Source: Siphonodentalium dalli (lineage: Eukaryota; Mollusca; Scaphopoda; Gadilida; Siphonodentaliidae). From it: 64,000 nucleotides of DNA. The DNA lies in the NCBI GenBank assembly GCA_032622095.1, contig CP136068.1, forward strand, positions 16,783,729 through 16,847,728, given 5' to 3'. The notes below the pieces were generated by a model. It was not told the DNA's origin. It was given only the letters and a program-made list of their open reading frames with translations, and ran no database searches. The position numbers were made by a program, and so were the translations under genes. Below are positions 35,001 through 48,059 of the stretch, piece by piece. The stretch's first letter is position 1, and each line of letters begins with the position of its first letter.

Positions 35001-36127
35001 ATACATCATTTTGTAAACAAAAACATGTTTTGGTGGGTCAGAAGAGTATGAAGCCAGAAGAATGACATATTTAATTTCTCTAATAATATGTTAACATAAA
35101 CAGTAAGAACAAAATACACAATACTTCACCAGTTCCTAAAAGCAAAAAACTGTTCCACAATATATTAGTGAAAACTAAATCAAATTTTCCAATTGTAGTT
35201 GCCACCTTGGCGGCCATCTTGGACAGGAAGTTCCACGGTTGCTAAATTTATTTTTGTCACAAAAATAGATACATTTGTAGACACTTAAATTTTTCTCCTT
35301 AAAATTTGAATCAAAATGAACTAATGACTCGTTTGATAAACCGTGGCTACTTTGGCGCGATGTTGTCTGGTGTCTACACAACCACGTTTTCCATGTTAAC
35401 ATTGCTTAAACGTTCAGGGACATAATAGCTTATAAGGAAGAAAATGGGATAGGCGAAATTGAGTCCTGGTGGTTTCGGGGTGCCCTACATGTTCTCAAGA
35501 CCTGTCAACTCCCGGCATTATAACGTTTCCGCAATTTTATGATTAGATTGACCATCATAAATATTGAGGACGTACGCGAAAGTTCAAACAGACCCCTTCT
35601 TTTCTGAAAATAGTGCAAAAACGCATTTCTTAAGGTTTAACCAAATCAGTCCATATGGCCTTCATGGATATGTTTATACAAATGTTAACTTGTAGAAACG
35701 TATTTAAAACATCCCAAAATTCCCAGAAATCAAATAGCAATCGTATTGTATGTAGTAATTAACCAATACTGGTAGAAGTTTTTTTTAAATATGTGACACT
35801 TACTTATTAACCGAAACTGACTTTGTGCGTACTTACATACTTACCAGTCAGATAATTTCTCTAAAAGAAAGTATAGTTTGGTTCAGGAGAACTCCGTACG
35901 AAATATTCTATTGAGAAATCCACATGTTATAGTACCAAAACGTAGTTAATTTCTATTTTCCAAAGAGAGGGTATGAGTTGTGACGCAACTTCACCAGAAA
36001 GTAAACAGCTATCTTTGGCACCAACTATAATGTCTTGTGTTTTGTCCAATGTGATCCCCGTGGGGCAACACATACATTTTGTTACATAACAATGGACGAC
36101 CGGCGGGAAACCCCTTTATAAACCCGA
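32042..36127. other. No exon recognised; dispersed GCCATCTTGG-type motifs
   Basis: AT-rich sequence expected to be an intron of gene B. Isolated motifs of a dispersed repeat type occur: GGCTGCCATTTGGGAGG at about 34840, CACCTTGGCGGCCATCTTGG at about 35205, and another just downstream at about 37645. Open minus-strand frames at 33.1-33.8 kb lack domain support. A poly-C run lies at about 32219-32229. The missing exon of gene B (phase 1 to phase 2) should lie between 29.9 and 40.6 kb but was not found. Confidence 0.4.
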
Positions 36128-39100
36128 AACGTCCATACTGTTACCGTCCCTACTGTTACCTTTTAAATTGTAACAGTAGGGAACACTTTGGTAACAGCAT
36201 GGACAAAATTTAAAACATGGCATGAGTAAGTATTAGTTTGCATGTCGTAATGATTTTGACATCACCATGCTCTGGTTCCTGGCTTATAACATCAATATTT
36301 TCACAGATTTTACTCATCATTCCTGTCTCAGTCAGATAATGCTGGATGTGGTAACAGGAGGGACATTGCGGTAACAGCAGTGACAATAGATTACACAGTT
36401 GTTATTGTTGGCAGTGAATTGACAAATATTTGTATTTCCTTGCAGAACGCCTTCCATTTCTGTCTTCCACACACTCATTTTGATATAGAATGTTTTCTAT
36501 TATACTTGATTGAGATCCAGTAAATGAAAGTATACGTGCTCATTTGCAATGATCAAACAGTTTTCACATAAATTCACTTAGGGCCAATTCCCATGCCCAA
36601 TACAAACCCGTGTAAACTGTCAGATATAGACACACACCTGATCAAGTGGTCCTGCTAATATGCTATGATGCTGGTAGACCTGCTGATAGCTATGATTTCA
36701 AAAACTCACGAAATTGAATTACTGCGGTCATGCACAAGGTACATGTACATGTATGTGAAAAGTCATTTAATTGTGAGGTACTATATTCTAATTCCAAACA
36801 AAGTATCTCCATCATTCCGCAGCGATTCCATTATTCATCTACGACATACACGAAATATACAGAGTTTACTATAATCGGTATTTAACGAGACCGCTACTCG
36901 TGTGTAAACATATAGCAATGAACAAACGGTGTTAACTGGATATTAGCTATCAACATACGTAGTAAAAGGTGCACTACCATTGTACATGACCACCTGCCAT
37001 GCTGCAGACGTCAGAAGTTGTTCAATCTAAACATGTCTAGTAACCAAATCAAAATTTATTTTAAAGCCAGTTACAGCAGGTGTTGGGGGTCTGCAATTTT
37101 TTCCGAACACTAGGTGGGTGGGTGGGTGAACTTCTTTCAGCAGCCCGACTGACACATTTTTTCCTGGCCCTGTAACTTTTTTCCTCGAATCAATTGTCTT
37201 CACAATGATGGGACATAAGGTTTTAAGAATGCTTCTATTACATGTATGTAATAGGTATGTACTTAACTCTTGGTAGGGGGGTTGAGTTCACCATCAGTTA
37301 ATAATGATGGATGACACCAAGTGGCAATAAAAAGGTCAGCTTGCTAAATGTTTTCATCAAGGATCTATCAATGCACATTGAAAGGCTCAGATTTAAATAG
37401 TTCTAATAAAAATGATTTATTCGACCTGATATAAATGAAAACAACACAAAAATAGATTCTTAAAAAAATGTAAACTCTTCGCTGAACTCTTCAAATAAAA
37501 ATAGAATATTCTAAAAAACATAATAAAATAAAACAAAGGTGTTAGAACAAACTTTGACCGATTTCAACGATATTCGGTCTATATATCTGGGGTCACCTCT
37601 AGATGGGAGTTGCCAAATTTGAATGACTTTTTTTATGAAAAATATGGCCGCTGGCAGCCATCTTGGATTTTACTCTTTGTATGACCAAATCCTTTAGCGC
37701 ACTTTGCAGGTTACATTTCTCATCCAATCGTCACCAAAACGTCATATGGATCTTCGAAGTGACCTCTAGAAGGGAGCCTACATGTTTTAACCAAAATTTG
37801 TTTCAAACAAACATTGCCATCTTGGACTTTAAATGTCAATCCACCAGCATACCATACAGCCCACATTTATTGGAGACTTGTTTTGAAACTTTAGTCTTGT
37901 TGGTAAATAAAAGAAGGAATGCTTCTATAATCATTATATGGAACATTGATCAGATTAGATCATGAGAACTGAGTAAATAGTCATTTGAAGCAGTTTGGAG
38001 GGGTGGATCCCTATCACAGAATGGGAACAAAATTAGGGGTGGTGAGTACCAACAGGGCAGAAAAATAAAAAAGGCCTAGCGTCCGGAATTTTTTTCCTGA
38101 CCCCTCCCCCTGATTAGTGGAATTTCAAACAAAACATATTTTGTTCACGATACAACAGATGTACGCATGTATGCGTCGGACGAAGGTAATTTTATCAAAT
38201 TTTGCGCATGGTGTCAATGAACATCGTGCGAAATGTATTATTGTATTATCATTTCAATACTATATTTAAACACAATGTGCATGTGTGTCTTGCTTATTGT
38301 CACTCTGTATTGTATCAATATGCCATTACCTGTATGTGATCTCTGTTTATAGTTAACATTGTTACACAGTTCTGCAATAATACATCATACGAAAAATAAA
38401 TCCACGGTTATAGTCTGACAACAAATATGAATTGCCAATATGCTATAGTTACACTAATGTCCTTCCTGTTACCGGAGACCAATTGCGGCGTGTATGTAAT
38501 AAATTTCATCAATTGCACCTATATTTGACGATCAGAACGTTAGCTTTTAGTTATCCTATGCCGGATCGCATACTATATTGTGTTGTTGGTCACATTTGGT
38601 AATTATGTGTCTTTCCTGTTACTACCAGTCCTTCCTGTTACCAAATGATAGGCTAATATGCATCAGACTATCGTTTAATACATCTTGTTTCCAGGTCTGG
38701 TACGCATTTGGTCCAGTTGGGTCTCGTTCACTTATGGAAAGTGACATTTTGTTTTATTGTTGGAAATAATGTTTCCACAAGTATGTTCATAATAAAACTG
38801 TCCCTTCTGTTACGTCAAGTGTATCTCCTGTTATTGGCTTGTCCCATCTGTTACCGTCGAGTTTTTCTGTCGTATCGACATTAATTTGAATTGGATTCCC
38901 TCATCCCGATAGAATTGTGGAGTATTTACCTTAATCTTCGGAAAAATATATGGCCATAATCAAACAGAAATGCACACGATTCCAGGTCGAGAAAACTCGA
39001 TACCTGGATATCGGAAATTTATGCATATCACATATACATTATCATAACTCGTTATACTCATCATATTTTGGTGTTTATTTTTGCAAATTCTGATTACCAC

Positions 39101-39200
39101 ACAATGCACATGTTGCGTATATGTTATTTTCCACCTCTATATCACTCAGAATCATATTTACATTGAAAAACATAATGGCAACAGTAGGGACACTAGGTGT
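36128..39200. repeat. Cluster of TCCCTNCTGTTACC motifs in both orientations
   Basis: The word CTGTTAC preceded by TCC-type pyrimidines recurs in both orientations. Plus-strand examples: CCCTACTGTTACC at about 36150, TCCTTCCTGTTACCGG at about 38459, TCCTTCCTGTTACCA at about 38630, CCCTTCTGTTACG at about 38800 and CCCATCTGTTACCG at about 38846. Minus-strand examples: GTAACAGTAGGGA at about 36169, GGTAACAGGAGGGACA at about 36352 and GCAACAGTAGGGACAC at about 39178. At 36143-36182 two copies form a hairpin with a short spacer. The nature of the block is unknown. Confidence 0.5.
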
Positions 39201-40088
39201 GTATGCATCGTCATTGGACCTGATTCGGACAGGATCTAGGGGTGATTAAGGTTGCATTTTACTATCCTCTGATCTACTGGATACCCTCAACCACGAAAAG
39301 CGGCTAAAATATGTTTTCTCGTTGAAATATTTTTTTGATTCTTGAATACCCAAATCGGCCATATTTTTTGAAAAATGCCCGTATACAATGTTTCAGGTTC
39401 ACTCAACCACACAAGCATACAATTTAACATGCAGCCAACCTGGTCCAAAGACCAATCTGGATTAATCAAAGGCATTATTAACTGTATGCACACTGGCTTC
39501 TAAAACTGTATACCGTGGTAGTCAAACAGAACAGTGGGATACCTGGTTACGACGTTTCAAATTCCAAACACTCACTGCGAAACATGAGAACAAAGTCATA
39601 TACTGTGGTATAAAATATGGGTTTCTCGACAAAAATAAAATCTTAATAGAGATCTCACTTCGCAGGATTTACTTTTATTTGTGGAAATTGCTCAACAAGA
39701 AACCATGTGTGCGCGCAAAAAGTCAGATTTCAATTGAGAAGAAATTATCACATGTTTCCAATTTATGTCACAGGTAAAGAGGTATTTACTGTATACATTG
39801 TATGCATAGTTGTGTTTACCCCTCTTGTAAAGTTTGTGCCATTTTTGTCTCCTTAACAATTTACCCAACTTGTTATCGGAGTCCATATTGGAGTTGTTTT
39901 GATAAACCGTAAGCTGTGTTTATATAACATGTATAGTATACCGGTATGATCACAGCAAATTTCATGCTCGTTTTCCAAAGTTCATTTTAGAGTGATTGTT
40001 TTGGTTTTGTAGGGGCCTTAAGAACTTAAGAATTTGGTTTGTTCCACATGGGTCCGGGAACATTATTGTTTTATTTTATTATATTATT
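39201..40088. other. No gene seen
   Basis: AT-rich sequence with short open frames that lack splice or domain support. Confidence 0.4.
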
Positions 40089-40370
40089 TTATAATAAAAT
40101 AAATTGAAAACAATCTCCCCGGACCCCTGTGGTTTGGTCCACCACCCCATGTCCTCCATACAATACAGGCATCTCAAAGCTTTCGTACTCGACACATATC
40201 AAAGAATACGTTCTCGGCTCCCTGACTATGCGTATATAATGCCCTGATTTTAAACTGGATGACATTTTATGGCCGTGGTCCATTAAAATTGTCCCGTCAT
40301 TTCTGAGCATGCTGCACGGCAAACTTTCGAATAAAGACTTGAAGGGAGCACATGGCCCCTTCAAGCTTCA
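40089..40370 (-). CDS. Unrecognised candidate coding exon
   Basis: A minus-strand frame of about 93 codons ends in TAA at 40089. A plausible acceptor inside it (TTTGCCGTGCAG at about 40312) would start a phase-2 exon. The peptide has balanced composition with SGHYIRIVREPRTYSLIC, EYESFEMPVLYGGHG and several Cys. I do not recognise the family. It lies about 280 bp downstream of the signal-like exon at 40648-40702, but that exon's donor is phase 1, so the two do not join directly. No clear donor follows, so it would be terminal. It could be a chance frame. Confidence 0.3.
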
Positions 40371-40519
40371 CTCGAAACTTAATATTTAAGTTATTCAATC
40401 AGTTCGGTGGTCACCAAACTATCAAACACATGAACCATTCCGTACTCAACATTTGAATCAACATTATAACATATGCGTTGTGTCTGTTAATGCGTGCTTT
40501 TCTCTTATAGCGTCAGTTT

Positions 40520-40632
40520 TAATATGTATAAAGTTATTGATATATACAGTTATACATATATATATGTATACTTATATACATTTATACATATAGAGTTATA
40601 CATATATAGTTATACATATATGTGTGCATGCT
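40520..40632. repeat. TA-rich microsatellite (TTATACATATAT units)
   Basis: Repeated TTATACATATA and TATATGTATACTTATA words with imperfect palindromic character. Confidence 0.75.
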
Positions 40633-40647
40633 ACTAATATGTATTAC

Positions 40648-40702
40648 CTGTTACGATAAACACAGCCAAGAATAACACATTTATCCAAAAACACAACGGC
40701 AT
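40648..40702 (-). CDS. Candidate first exon: signal peptide, likely start of receptor gene B
   Basis: An ATG in good context (CAAAATGC, A at -3) opens 18 codons reading MPLCFWINVLFLAVFIVT. It ends at a donor (ACAG|GTAATA) in phase 1. A short N-region, a continuous hydrophobic core and a phase-1 boundary are what first exons of Ig-superfamily receptors usually show. The Ig exons lie downstream on the same strand. The next known exon (29356-29834) needs phase 2, so at least one exon between is missing. It is short, so chance cannot be excluded. Confidence 0.42.
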
Positions 40703-43700
40703 TTTGAATATTCACAACAAAATATGAACATAATTCACGGAATTTATCTATTCCTTGATTCCACTTTGTATGTGTTATATAAATGAAGCGACGACAGGTC
40801 AATTGCTTTAATAATACACAAGGGTTTATTGCTATCTGACCCAACGATGTCGGTAGTGAATCGCTAATAATTCTCATTGTGAGCATTCGTATCTGATAAA
40901 ATGTTGCACATGCATGATACTTCCTGTATGGTGTCGTATTGCGCTATGTGACAATGTCAGGGGTAACGAATGGACAAATATGTCAGTGACGTGGGTATCA
41001 AAGGGTCTTTGTGTTGTGGGTGTGTCCACCTTCAAATGCCTAACTGTCCCTTTTGAGCCAGTCCACACTACCATGTTTGCGAAATTCAATTTGCAACTGT
41101 CCCTTCTGTTTGAATTATTCAACTTGTACCTCAATCTGTCCGAATGTTGAACAATTCCAACATGTCACCCCTAATTTTGGATAATGTCCAACTGACACCA
41201 ATTTCAGACCAAACTTTTTAAGTATGAGAACAACTTATTCTTAATTAGAGAAGCTCTGAAGAAAACTCTAGATACAAATATTGTATGACGAACTACAATG
41301 TGTGGGTTATATACATCCACCACGATTGCCCTTGAACTTCTCGCAGACACTCTGAAGATCTTGTGTCGTGTTACACCGACAGCTCGATCCACTGAAAGTC
41401 GAAATTACACGAAAGAGTATATTGTAATTAATAGCAAACGTTTTCAAATTGACTAATGATCGCAGTAAGTGCACAATGTGTTACAACGTCACCAGTAGTG
41501 AGATACAATGAGAGGGAGATGGTATGGGTGCTTGCTGTGAATTTGTTCGAATGCAAGTAGTGATGTTTCCGCTAACGGAAGGAAAATTAGTATGATCGGG
41601 TTTATTTTTTTGACTTGGCACAACAGATGATTAAGTACATGTATAACAGAACAGAATACTCAGATTACTGTGGGTATTTATTCGAAGGGATAAATATGCC
41701 TGGCAGCGATTTTAAGAAAAACCTTGTTGTTGAAATGGCCCGTATACATAAGGGTGCCGCCAAACCCCACATGTCAGTGTAAATAATGCGGACCGGTGCC
41801 TGGTGAGCAGTTATAATACAATCAGATATCGATAAATGTGAGTTTTGTTTTGTTTCGGTTATTGCGCTCACGGTGCCGATACAATTAGTAGGTGTTGCTG
41901 TCTGGACTAGGGCGGGCGGGTTACAGGAAACATCACTATTTATTCAGGTCAAATGTATACTAATTTTGACCAACTGTAACATACGAATCTAACGTTCCCT
42001 TGTGCAAAGATGAAGGGAGAATACTACTATTATTGCAGATGAGTTCCCATTTAATTTAAGGAAAACTAGAACCACTGTTGAATTACGGATATGCACTAAT
42101 TAATTGACCCTCCTTATCCACCAGTATTACCTGGGTACTTGGTGCAATCAACTACGGTCAATTTTACCAAGGGCTGTAACAACTCATCGTGAATTGAATG
42201 TATCGCGATACAATATCAAACAATATTAAGCCTATCGTATCGTCTCATGCGCATCGCGAATTTGCGGTACAGAAAATGAAGTAACCTTTGAAGACAGTCA
42301 TGTGTAAATGAGCAAAACCTGGAATTTTCTCTCAAGTTTACTTGTCTAGTTAGGTGTGTATTTATCATTCATCTAGCTAACAATTAAAAATTATTTCTCC
42401 AGTTAGAAAAATATTAGTTCTGAAAAAACAGGTGTTATTCATTTTTGACTCATGATATGTATCGTATCATTGATCATGTATCGTGATTCACATCGTATCA
42501 TGAACAAGTGTATCGTCACAGGACTAGTTTAAATTATACCGTGACGCCACCTCACGCTCACAATTAGACTGCATTAAATTTGCATGCGATGTTTATTTGA
42601 ATTATATAGTTGTTGAAGTCGCCGTAGATTTTGACGGGATAATCCGACAGCGTAGATATGGTATTATCAATTGGAAACTTGGTGTTTGAAAATGGCGGCG
42701 GATGTTGAACGCTCACGTGTTTCGATATTTATATATCGAACAGAACAGAATTAACGCGGTGTATGGCACTCACAGAAACTGTACTGTGTGAACGCTACTC
42801 ATGGCAAAATGTATGGATGTCTTTAATAAAAATAACGCTATGTGTATTATGTGTTAACCGTGTTTAAAGGGACATAGCTCATTCGAACCTCCAATCTTTT
42901 TTCTACGTAATTTGGAGCGAGAGATAAGGCAGAACGATAAATAAACGAACTATTGATATACCAGCTTCATATGCTTTGAAAAAAAAAACACTTGCCAAAG
43001 TCCCAGTCATTTTTCAGCCGTTTTTGACTTTTCGCCAGAAGTCAAACAAACGCTCTTTATTGCTACCATATCAGGAATAGACTACCGCGGAACGCTCTTT
43101 TCTGTTCAATGTCGTGCAAGTGAACATTTTGTGTTTGGGACCCAAACACCGTATTCCCGGGTGTATTCTGCATTACTTCAATGTGTATTTTGGGGTTACA
43201 TAATTATCGTAGAAAGGTAACTCATGTGGCTTAAACAAAGAATAATATCACAGTGAGGATACTGATGGATATAGCATTCGCTGTAATAATATTACAATTT
43301 GACCACGGTTGAATGGCAGTATCACCGCGGTCATTACCGGCATACATAACCTTGTAAACGCGTCGATTAATTCGAGCATACACGTTTCGAATATGAATAT
43401 ATACACACAACACACCAACTCTGTTCGTAGATAACGTTTATATGTATATGTCTTTGGTGTGTATACTTGTGGAATAATAAGAGGGTTGTATTGTAGTCAA
43501 CATGACAACTTTCACAGATTGCTGCTTCCAGTACTAGGCTAGACTGATACGCACTACGTTCATGACCGGACTACATGTATGTTGTATTCTATTGTTGTCA
43601 GTGTTGACACATCTTTTTAAATCGGCATGAAGTCATGAATTAAGCCAATCATGGATTCGTGGTCGCAAGAGAAATATCAGCGTAGAAGGTTAGGATAGGA

Positions 43701-43749
43701 TAATTTATTTACAATATACATGAATTATACAATGGCAGAAATACACGTT
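40703..43749. other. Presumed intergenic region between genes A and B; nothing recognised
   Basis: No exon, element terminus or tandem repeat could be supported. An ATCATGT/GTATCGT-rich stretch occurs at about 42445-42510. If the 40.7-kb exon starts gene B, its promoter should lie in the first few hundred bases above 40702, but no TATA or initiator element is convincing. Confidence 0.35.
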
Positions 43750-44026
43750 TATATTATGCCTACGTACGAGCTGGATTCAGTCTATACTCTTATAACTTTC
43801 TGGCATTTCCTATCCAGGCAGCTGGTAAATATAACTGTCAGATCAACGTCACAAACTGAAAGCGTTAATAATGGATGGCTGTTTGTATGTTTTTTTTTCA
43901 TGTTTTGTAGTAGATCTTCTGTGACGTTGACTAGCTGTGTGACTCATGATAGTTTCCCGTTTATCCATGGGAGTTTTTCTCTGTTTCTACTTGAGGCTGT
44001 TGGTACCCTTTTGTCTATGATTTCCT
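43750..44026 (-). pseudogene. Degraded LINE region between endonuclease and RT
   Basis: Read on the minus strand, after the endonuclease stop the sequence still shows broken-frame text such as SSRNREKLPWINGKLS. This corresponds to the R-x-R-x-K-x-PW-[IM] motif that follows the endonuclease in CR1-type ORF2 proteins. Stops and frameshifts interrupt it, and no RT is found beyond. Confidence 0.5.
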
Positions 44027-44899
44027 TTATTTAATCTCGGAGCTCCATACTGATTCCACTAATTCCCCTTTTGTACTTGCTCTGGTTGTGACCTCTATGG
44101 TGACCTTTTCTATGTATTCACTAATAATAATCCAGTTTGCCTTGCTGAATATATAGTTTTTTCTTCTTTTTTTCCAATTGTGGTTCTTCGGTCTTGGGTA
44201 ACAATCTGTTACTATCATGCCATTGTCTGATATCCCAGGAACTGTGATGGAGTTTTTCAATATGGACGGATTGTTTTTCAGTACTATGTCCAAGATGTTG
44301 TTTTCTCTAGTTGGCCCTTCATTCATCTGTGATAGTCCATGCCTGATGCGTACCTCTATCATAGCTGTTTGGACTTCTCTGTCTTGAGCTTCGTTTTTGA
44401 CTTTCATCTTCTCCCAGTCTATATCTGGGCAGTTATAGTCTCCTCCAATGATGTAGTTGTGGTCGCTTTTAACTGCCAGTTTCTGTATTGATGTATCAAG
44501 GATCTTTACTGCTTCAATTTTCCTATGGGGCATATCAAAACTGGCAACGTAGATGTCTTTGTTGCCGGTGAGTGAGATTTTTGCCCATTCAATTTCACAA
44601 CTGGTGATGAATTCTGTTTGTTCTGTGATAATTATATTTTCATGACATGTAATGAATACGCTGCCCCCGACTGTTCCTCTACAATTCCCCAAGGCAAGGT
44701 ATGATGGTAGAAATACTTCGGTTGATAGGATCGCATCTTGTGTCGGAGGTTTCCATGGTGTTATTCCTTTAAGCCACGATTCAGTTCCAAGTATGATGTC
44801 GTGTTTGATATAGTGAACTACTACTTCTAATTCTGCTTTATTTTTTGGCAGATTTCTGCAGTTGACAGTGAGTATTCTGAGATTTTCCTTTATGGGTTG
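44027..44899 (-). pseudogene. CR1/L2-like LINE ORF2 endonuclease domain
   Basis: A 290-codon open frame without a start codon reads KENLRILTVNCRNLP at its beginning, then HDIILGTESWLKG, GGSVFITCHEN, NYIIGGDYNCPDIDW, NILDIVL and VPGISDNGMIVTDCY. These are the ordered motifs of an AP-type endonuclease of CR1/Jockey-type non-LTR retrotransposons: Asn, the catalytic Glu of TES, GDxN, and the terminal SDH. The terminal motif reads SDN rather than SDH, so the catalytic His appears lost. The RT is missing downstream. The insertion is 3'-truncated and dead, in an intron or between genes A and B. Confidence 0.88.
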
Positions 44900-47742
44900 T
44901 CAAATGTTTTGTTGTTTGGGTACCTCTTTGATGAGGCATTTTATATTGTGGCCGCTGGGCTGCTGGTATGAGTCGGGTCATATGTTTAATGATTCAAATA
45001 TGTCAGATGTCTGCACCTCGTAACTGTGGAAGGTAAAGCTGTCCATATTTAGGCTATCTGCATTATGGGGAGTTTCTATTATTCCCATTTAGCCTCTCGA
45101 TGTCCATGTTCAAGTCACGACTCTATAAGTTTTTGTTGGTTTCACAGAGGTGGTAGGGTGGGACAGTTGGATACTTCCTTGGATTTCGTCTATTTCTTGC
45201 TGCCAGTTCATGTGCTGTTGCCTAATTCCAATTTTCGATGGAATAGTTTGGAACTTATAGGATTGTTATTCAGCAGTCCCTGTTGTGCCTTATTTCTCTG
45301 ATGATGTCTCTATAGCCTTATGTGATGCTGCTCACTGATCGCCCTCCCTCCAGACTGGTGTAACCGTCTTTGTCGAGTTTGGTTAGGTCGCACCGTGTCA
45401 AGAGACGGCACATCGTACCATATATATAATGTTCGTGCTGCTACCACACATGTATATAATTGTGTTCAATTTACTTCAGGCGGCACCTTACTACTGGAAT
45501 ATGCTACCACGTCATGCACAATGTCGTTTTCAGTCTTTTTTGAAAATATCTTGCCAATACGTACAGCACAGATCTCGAAGATGATTTTTGATATGTTAGT
45601 CGGAACTGTATACTGATTCTAAAAATGACAAAATAAGATCTGCACATATTGTGTATAGGTCAATCACTTTGCGTATAGGACTAATGGTGGTTGGTGTGAT
45701 TAGATAAAAAAAACATGTTATGCAAATCTTGTCCAATTGACATATTTGTCACGATTAATTAGGAGATATCAATATATTTTAAGTATATCCCTTAGATATG
45801 TACAGTGCTTAATGTTGCACCATTTCATAATGTGATGTATATTTTGGTGAACATAGAACACTGTATATACATGCGTCACCAAATTGAATATGTGTATGAA
45901 GCATGTAGCGGAGCGTGTAACTATTGAGTTAGCCGATTTTTTTTTAACTTTTTACACAACTTAAAGACAATTTATATCATGGAATTGTAGAGGTACCACT
46001 AATGCTACTATTAAACATAGGATGTAGGCCACTTTCCAACACTACTACATATACTCCAGACAATCACAAACAATGTATAATTTGTTCTCATTAGTAAAGC
46101 TACACGGTATGCATTTCAACAAGCATACATTGACATACCGACCAGAGGTCGCGCACGCAGGGCTATGTGTGGATTACACATTGAATCTCAAATGTGACAT
46201 CCGTGCACCATACAATTATAAAAAATATCTACAATAATCAGCTGCCCTCTGAGCCATTTACAATGGTTACACATACACATTAACATTTAATCAGGAAATT
46301 ATGGAAAACTATACGTGAAGAAAATCGATGATTCCATAACCAAATTTCGCACTGAAGATGAACTTGATGCTATAATCAAAGGACGAACATATAATCAAAG
46401 GGAACAGCACATGGATATCAATTTTTAATTGATACAAGTAGTAGCCGAAATTGGATAAATTACAAATGTATATATGTTATAATTTTTTTAATTTTGCTGC
46501 ATTATACACAATATGCTACATGTATGTCCATAAGACCATAACCCCCATTTGATTAAACGTCCCTTCACACACCACAACTCCTTAAATCGCGGTCCTTCTA
46601 TGTGTTATAGCTATTGGGCTGTTGAGTAATAATGTGTTCTGCTGTTTACCACGAATCTAATATTATACTATACATACAAGACATACAGTACTGTTGTTGG
46701 TAAATATCAATTAGCATTATTATTCAAACTATCAGTCGATGGGTATGGCACTTATGAGGACTGTGCTTTGACCAGTTAATACTACCTTCATGGTAAATAT
46801 TCCATTCCATATCGAAAAACAAGTTGCCTCATTTCCGCTACACAACCGTCGAACTCAGTATACATCACCCACAGTATAGGTCCGAAAGAATAACATTAAT
46901 TTTGTCCAAACACATCCAGAAATTATCAATAATCGCAATCAGTTTCTCTCACAAAGCCAATAACATATAGTGACAAATAAACGTTTTGTCCCCGTAATGC
47001 CCAACAACATATATATTGTGTCAAACATGATTGTAACTCGGTCAGCTAAACAGAGCACATCACAAGATGCACGCTCAAAAGCATACCCAAAACTATAATA
47101 ATTAGGCAATCAGGAACGTATGCAGCGTGTGTTCTCCCCTTGCGCCTCATAAATGAATTTCAATCCATAAATCGCATGCAAATATTAGCGTTTTAAAACC
47201 TATCTACGAATGTACGCTAAATTATAGTCTTATTATATATTATTATATATCACGTATGTTTGAAAATGATATCGACTCGCGTAATACCCCAAAACCAGTC
47301 AATAACATGTTAAGTTAGCGTGCTGTATACCCCTCTAAGATGCATGTGTTCCCCACGGGCTCGAGTTTTAAACATAAACATTATAAGAAGACCAATAAAA
47401 AGATGTTTACATAGACATTCTACCCACATATCCTATCGGATTATGAATTATAATATATTACCAGCCGCACATATGAATTTTAGGAGCTATTCATGATTTC
47501 AGAATGCATTATTTAAAGTTTTATGTATAGTGTTTGTAACCAGGTTTGATACATATACATAAATACGTATGTTCCAAATCCACACCTCTCTTCGTGTTAT
47601 GCCTTAGAAATATGCGATATTTATCATGAACAGATTGTAAATTCCTTGAGTTTTCGTCCCAGTCCAAAAATACAGAGGACAGTCGCCGGGACAGGGAAAT
47701 ATTCCCTTTGGTTATATACAACGACACTCAGATAACAATTAC
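44900..47742. other. Remaining LINE 5' traces and unique sequence
   Basis: Just above 44900 short broken frames continue the LINE reading on the minus strand. From about 45.3 to 47.7 kb the sequence is AT-rich and no exon, terminus or tandem repeat is recognised. Confidence 0.35.
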
Positions 47743-47808
47743 CCACTAAAAGTATCAGTTCAAATGAAACAATACTAAAATAATGGACAAACGTCAAAAC
47801 CACCATAA
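47743..47808 (-). CDS. Candidate membrane-span exon of gene A
   Basis: The acceptor AAATTTTCTTGCAG and the donor TTAGTGG|GTAATT bound a 66-nt segment, phase 1 at both ends, matching the phase of the Thr-rich stalk exons upstream. Its only long open frame reads MVVLTFVHYFSIVSFELILL, wholly hydrophobic. It could encode the transmembrane segment following the EGF and stalk exons. AT-rich DNA often gives hydrophobic frames, so support is modest. Confidence 0.3.
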
Positions 47809-48059
47809 CTGCAAGAAAATTTCTCATCAACAACATTTAATGAGCGGAACCACGTTATGGTCAACCATACTCCACGTTAATATTTTATTATACACTTGTG
47901 TCAACTTCTTCAACCTAGAACAAAAATTGTTGTTATCCTGTTAGGAATATTCCACATATATTATGGGTTCAAATAATGGTAAACATGTGATTGATTACAT
48001 GCATTTTGATTTGTGTATTTCAGTATGTACTTTTAACCGTAATTATGTATTGAAGTATA

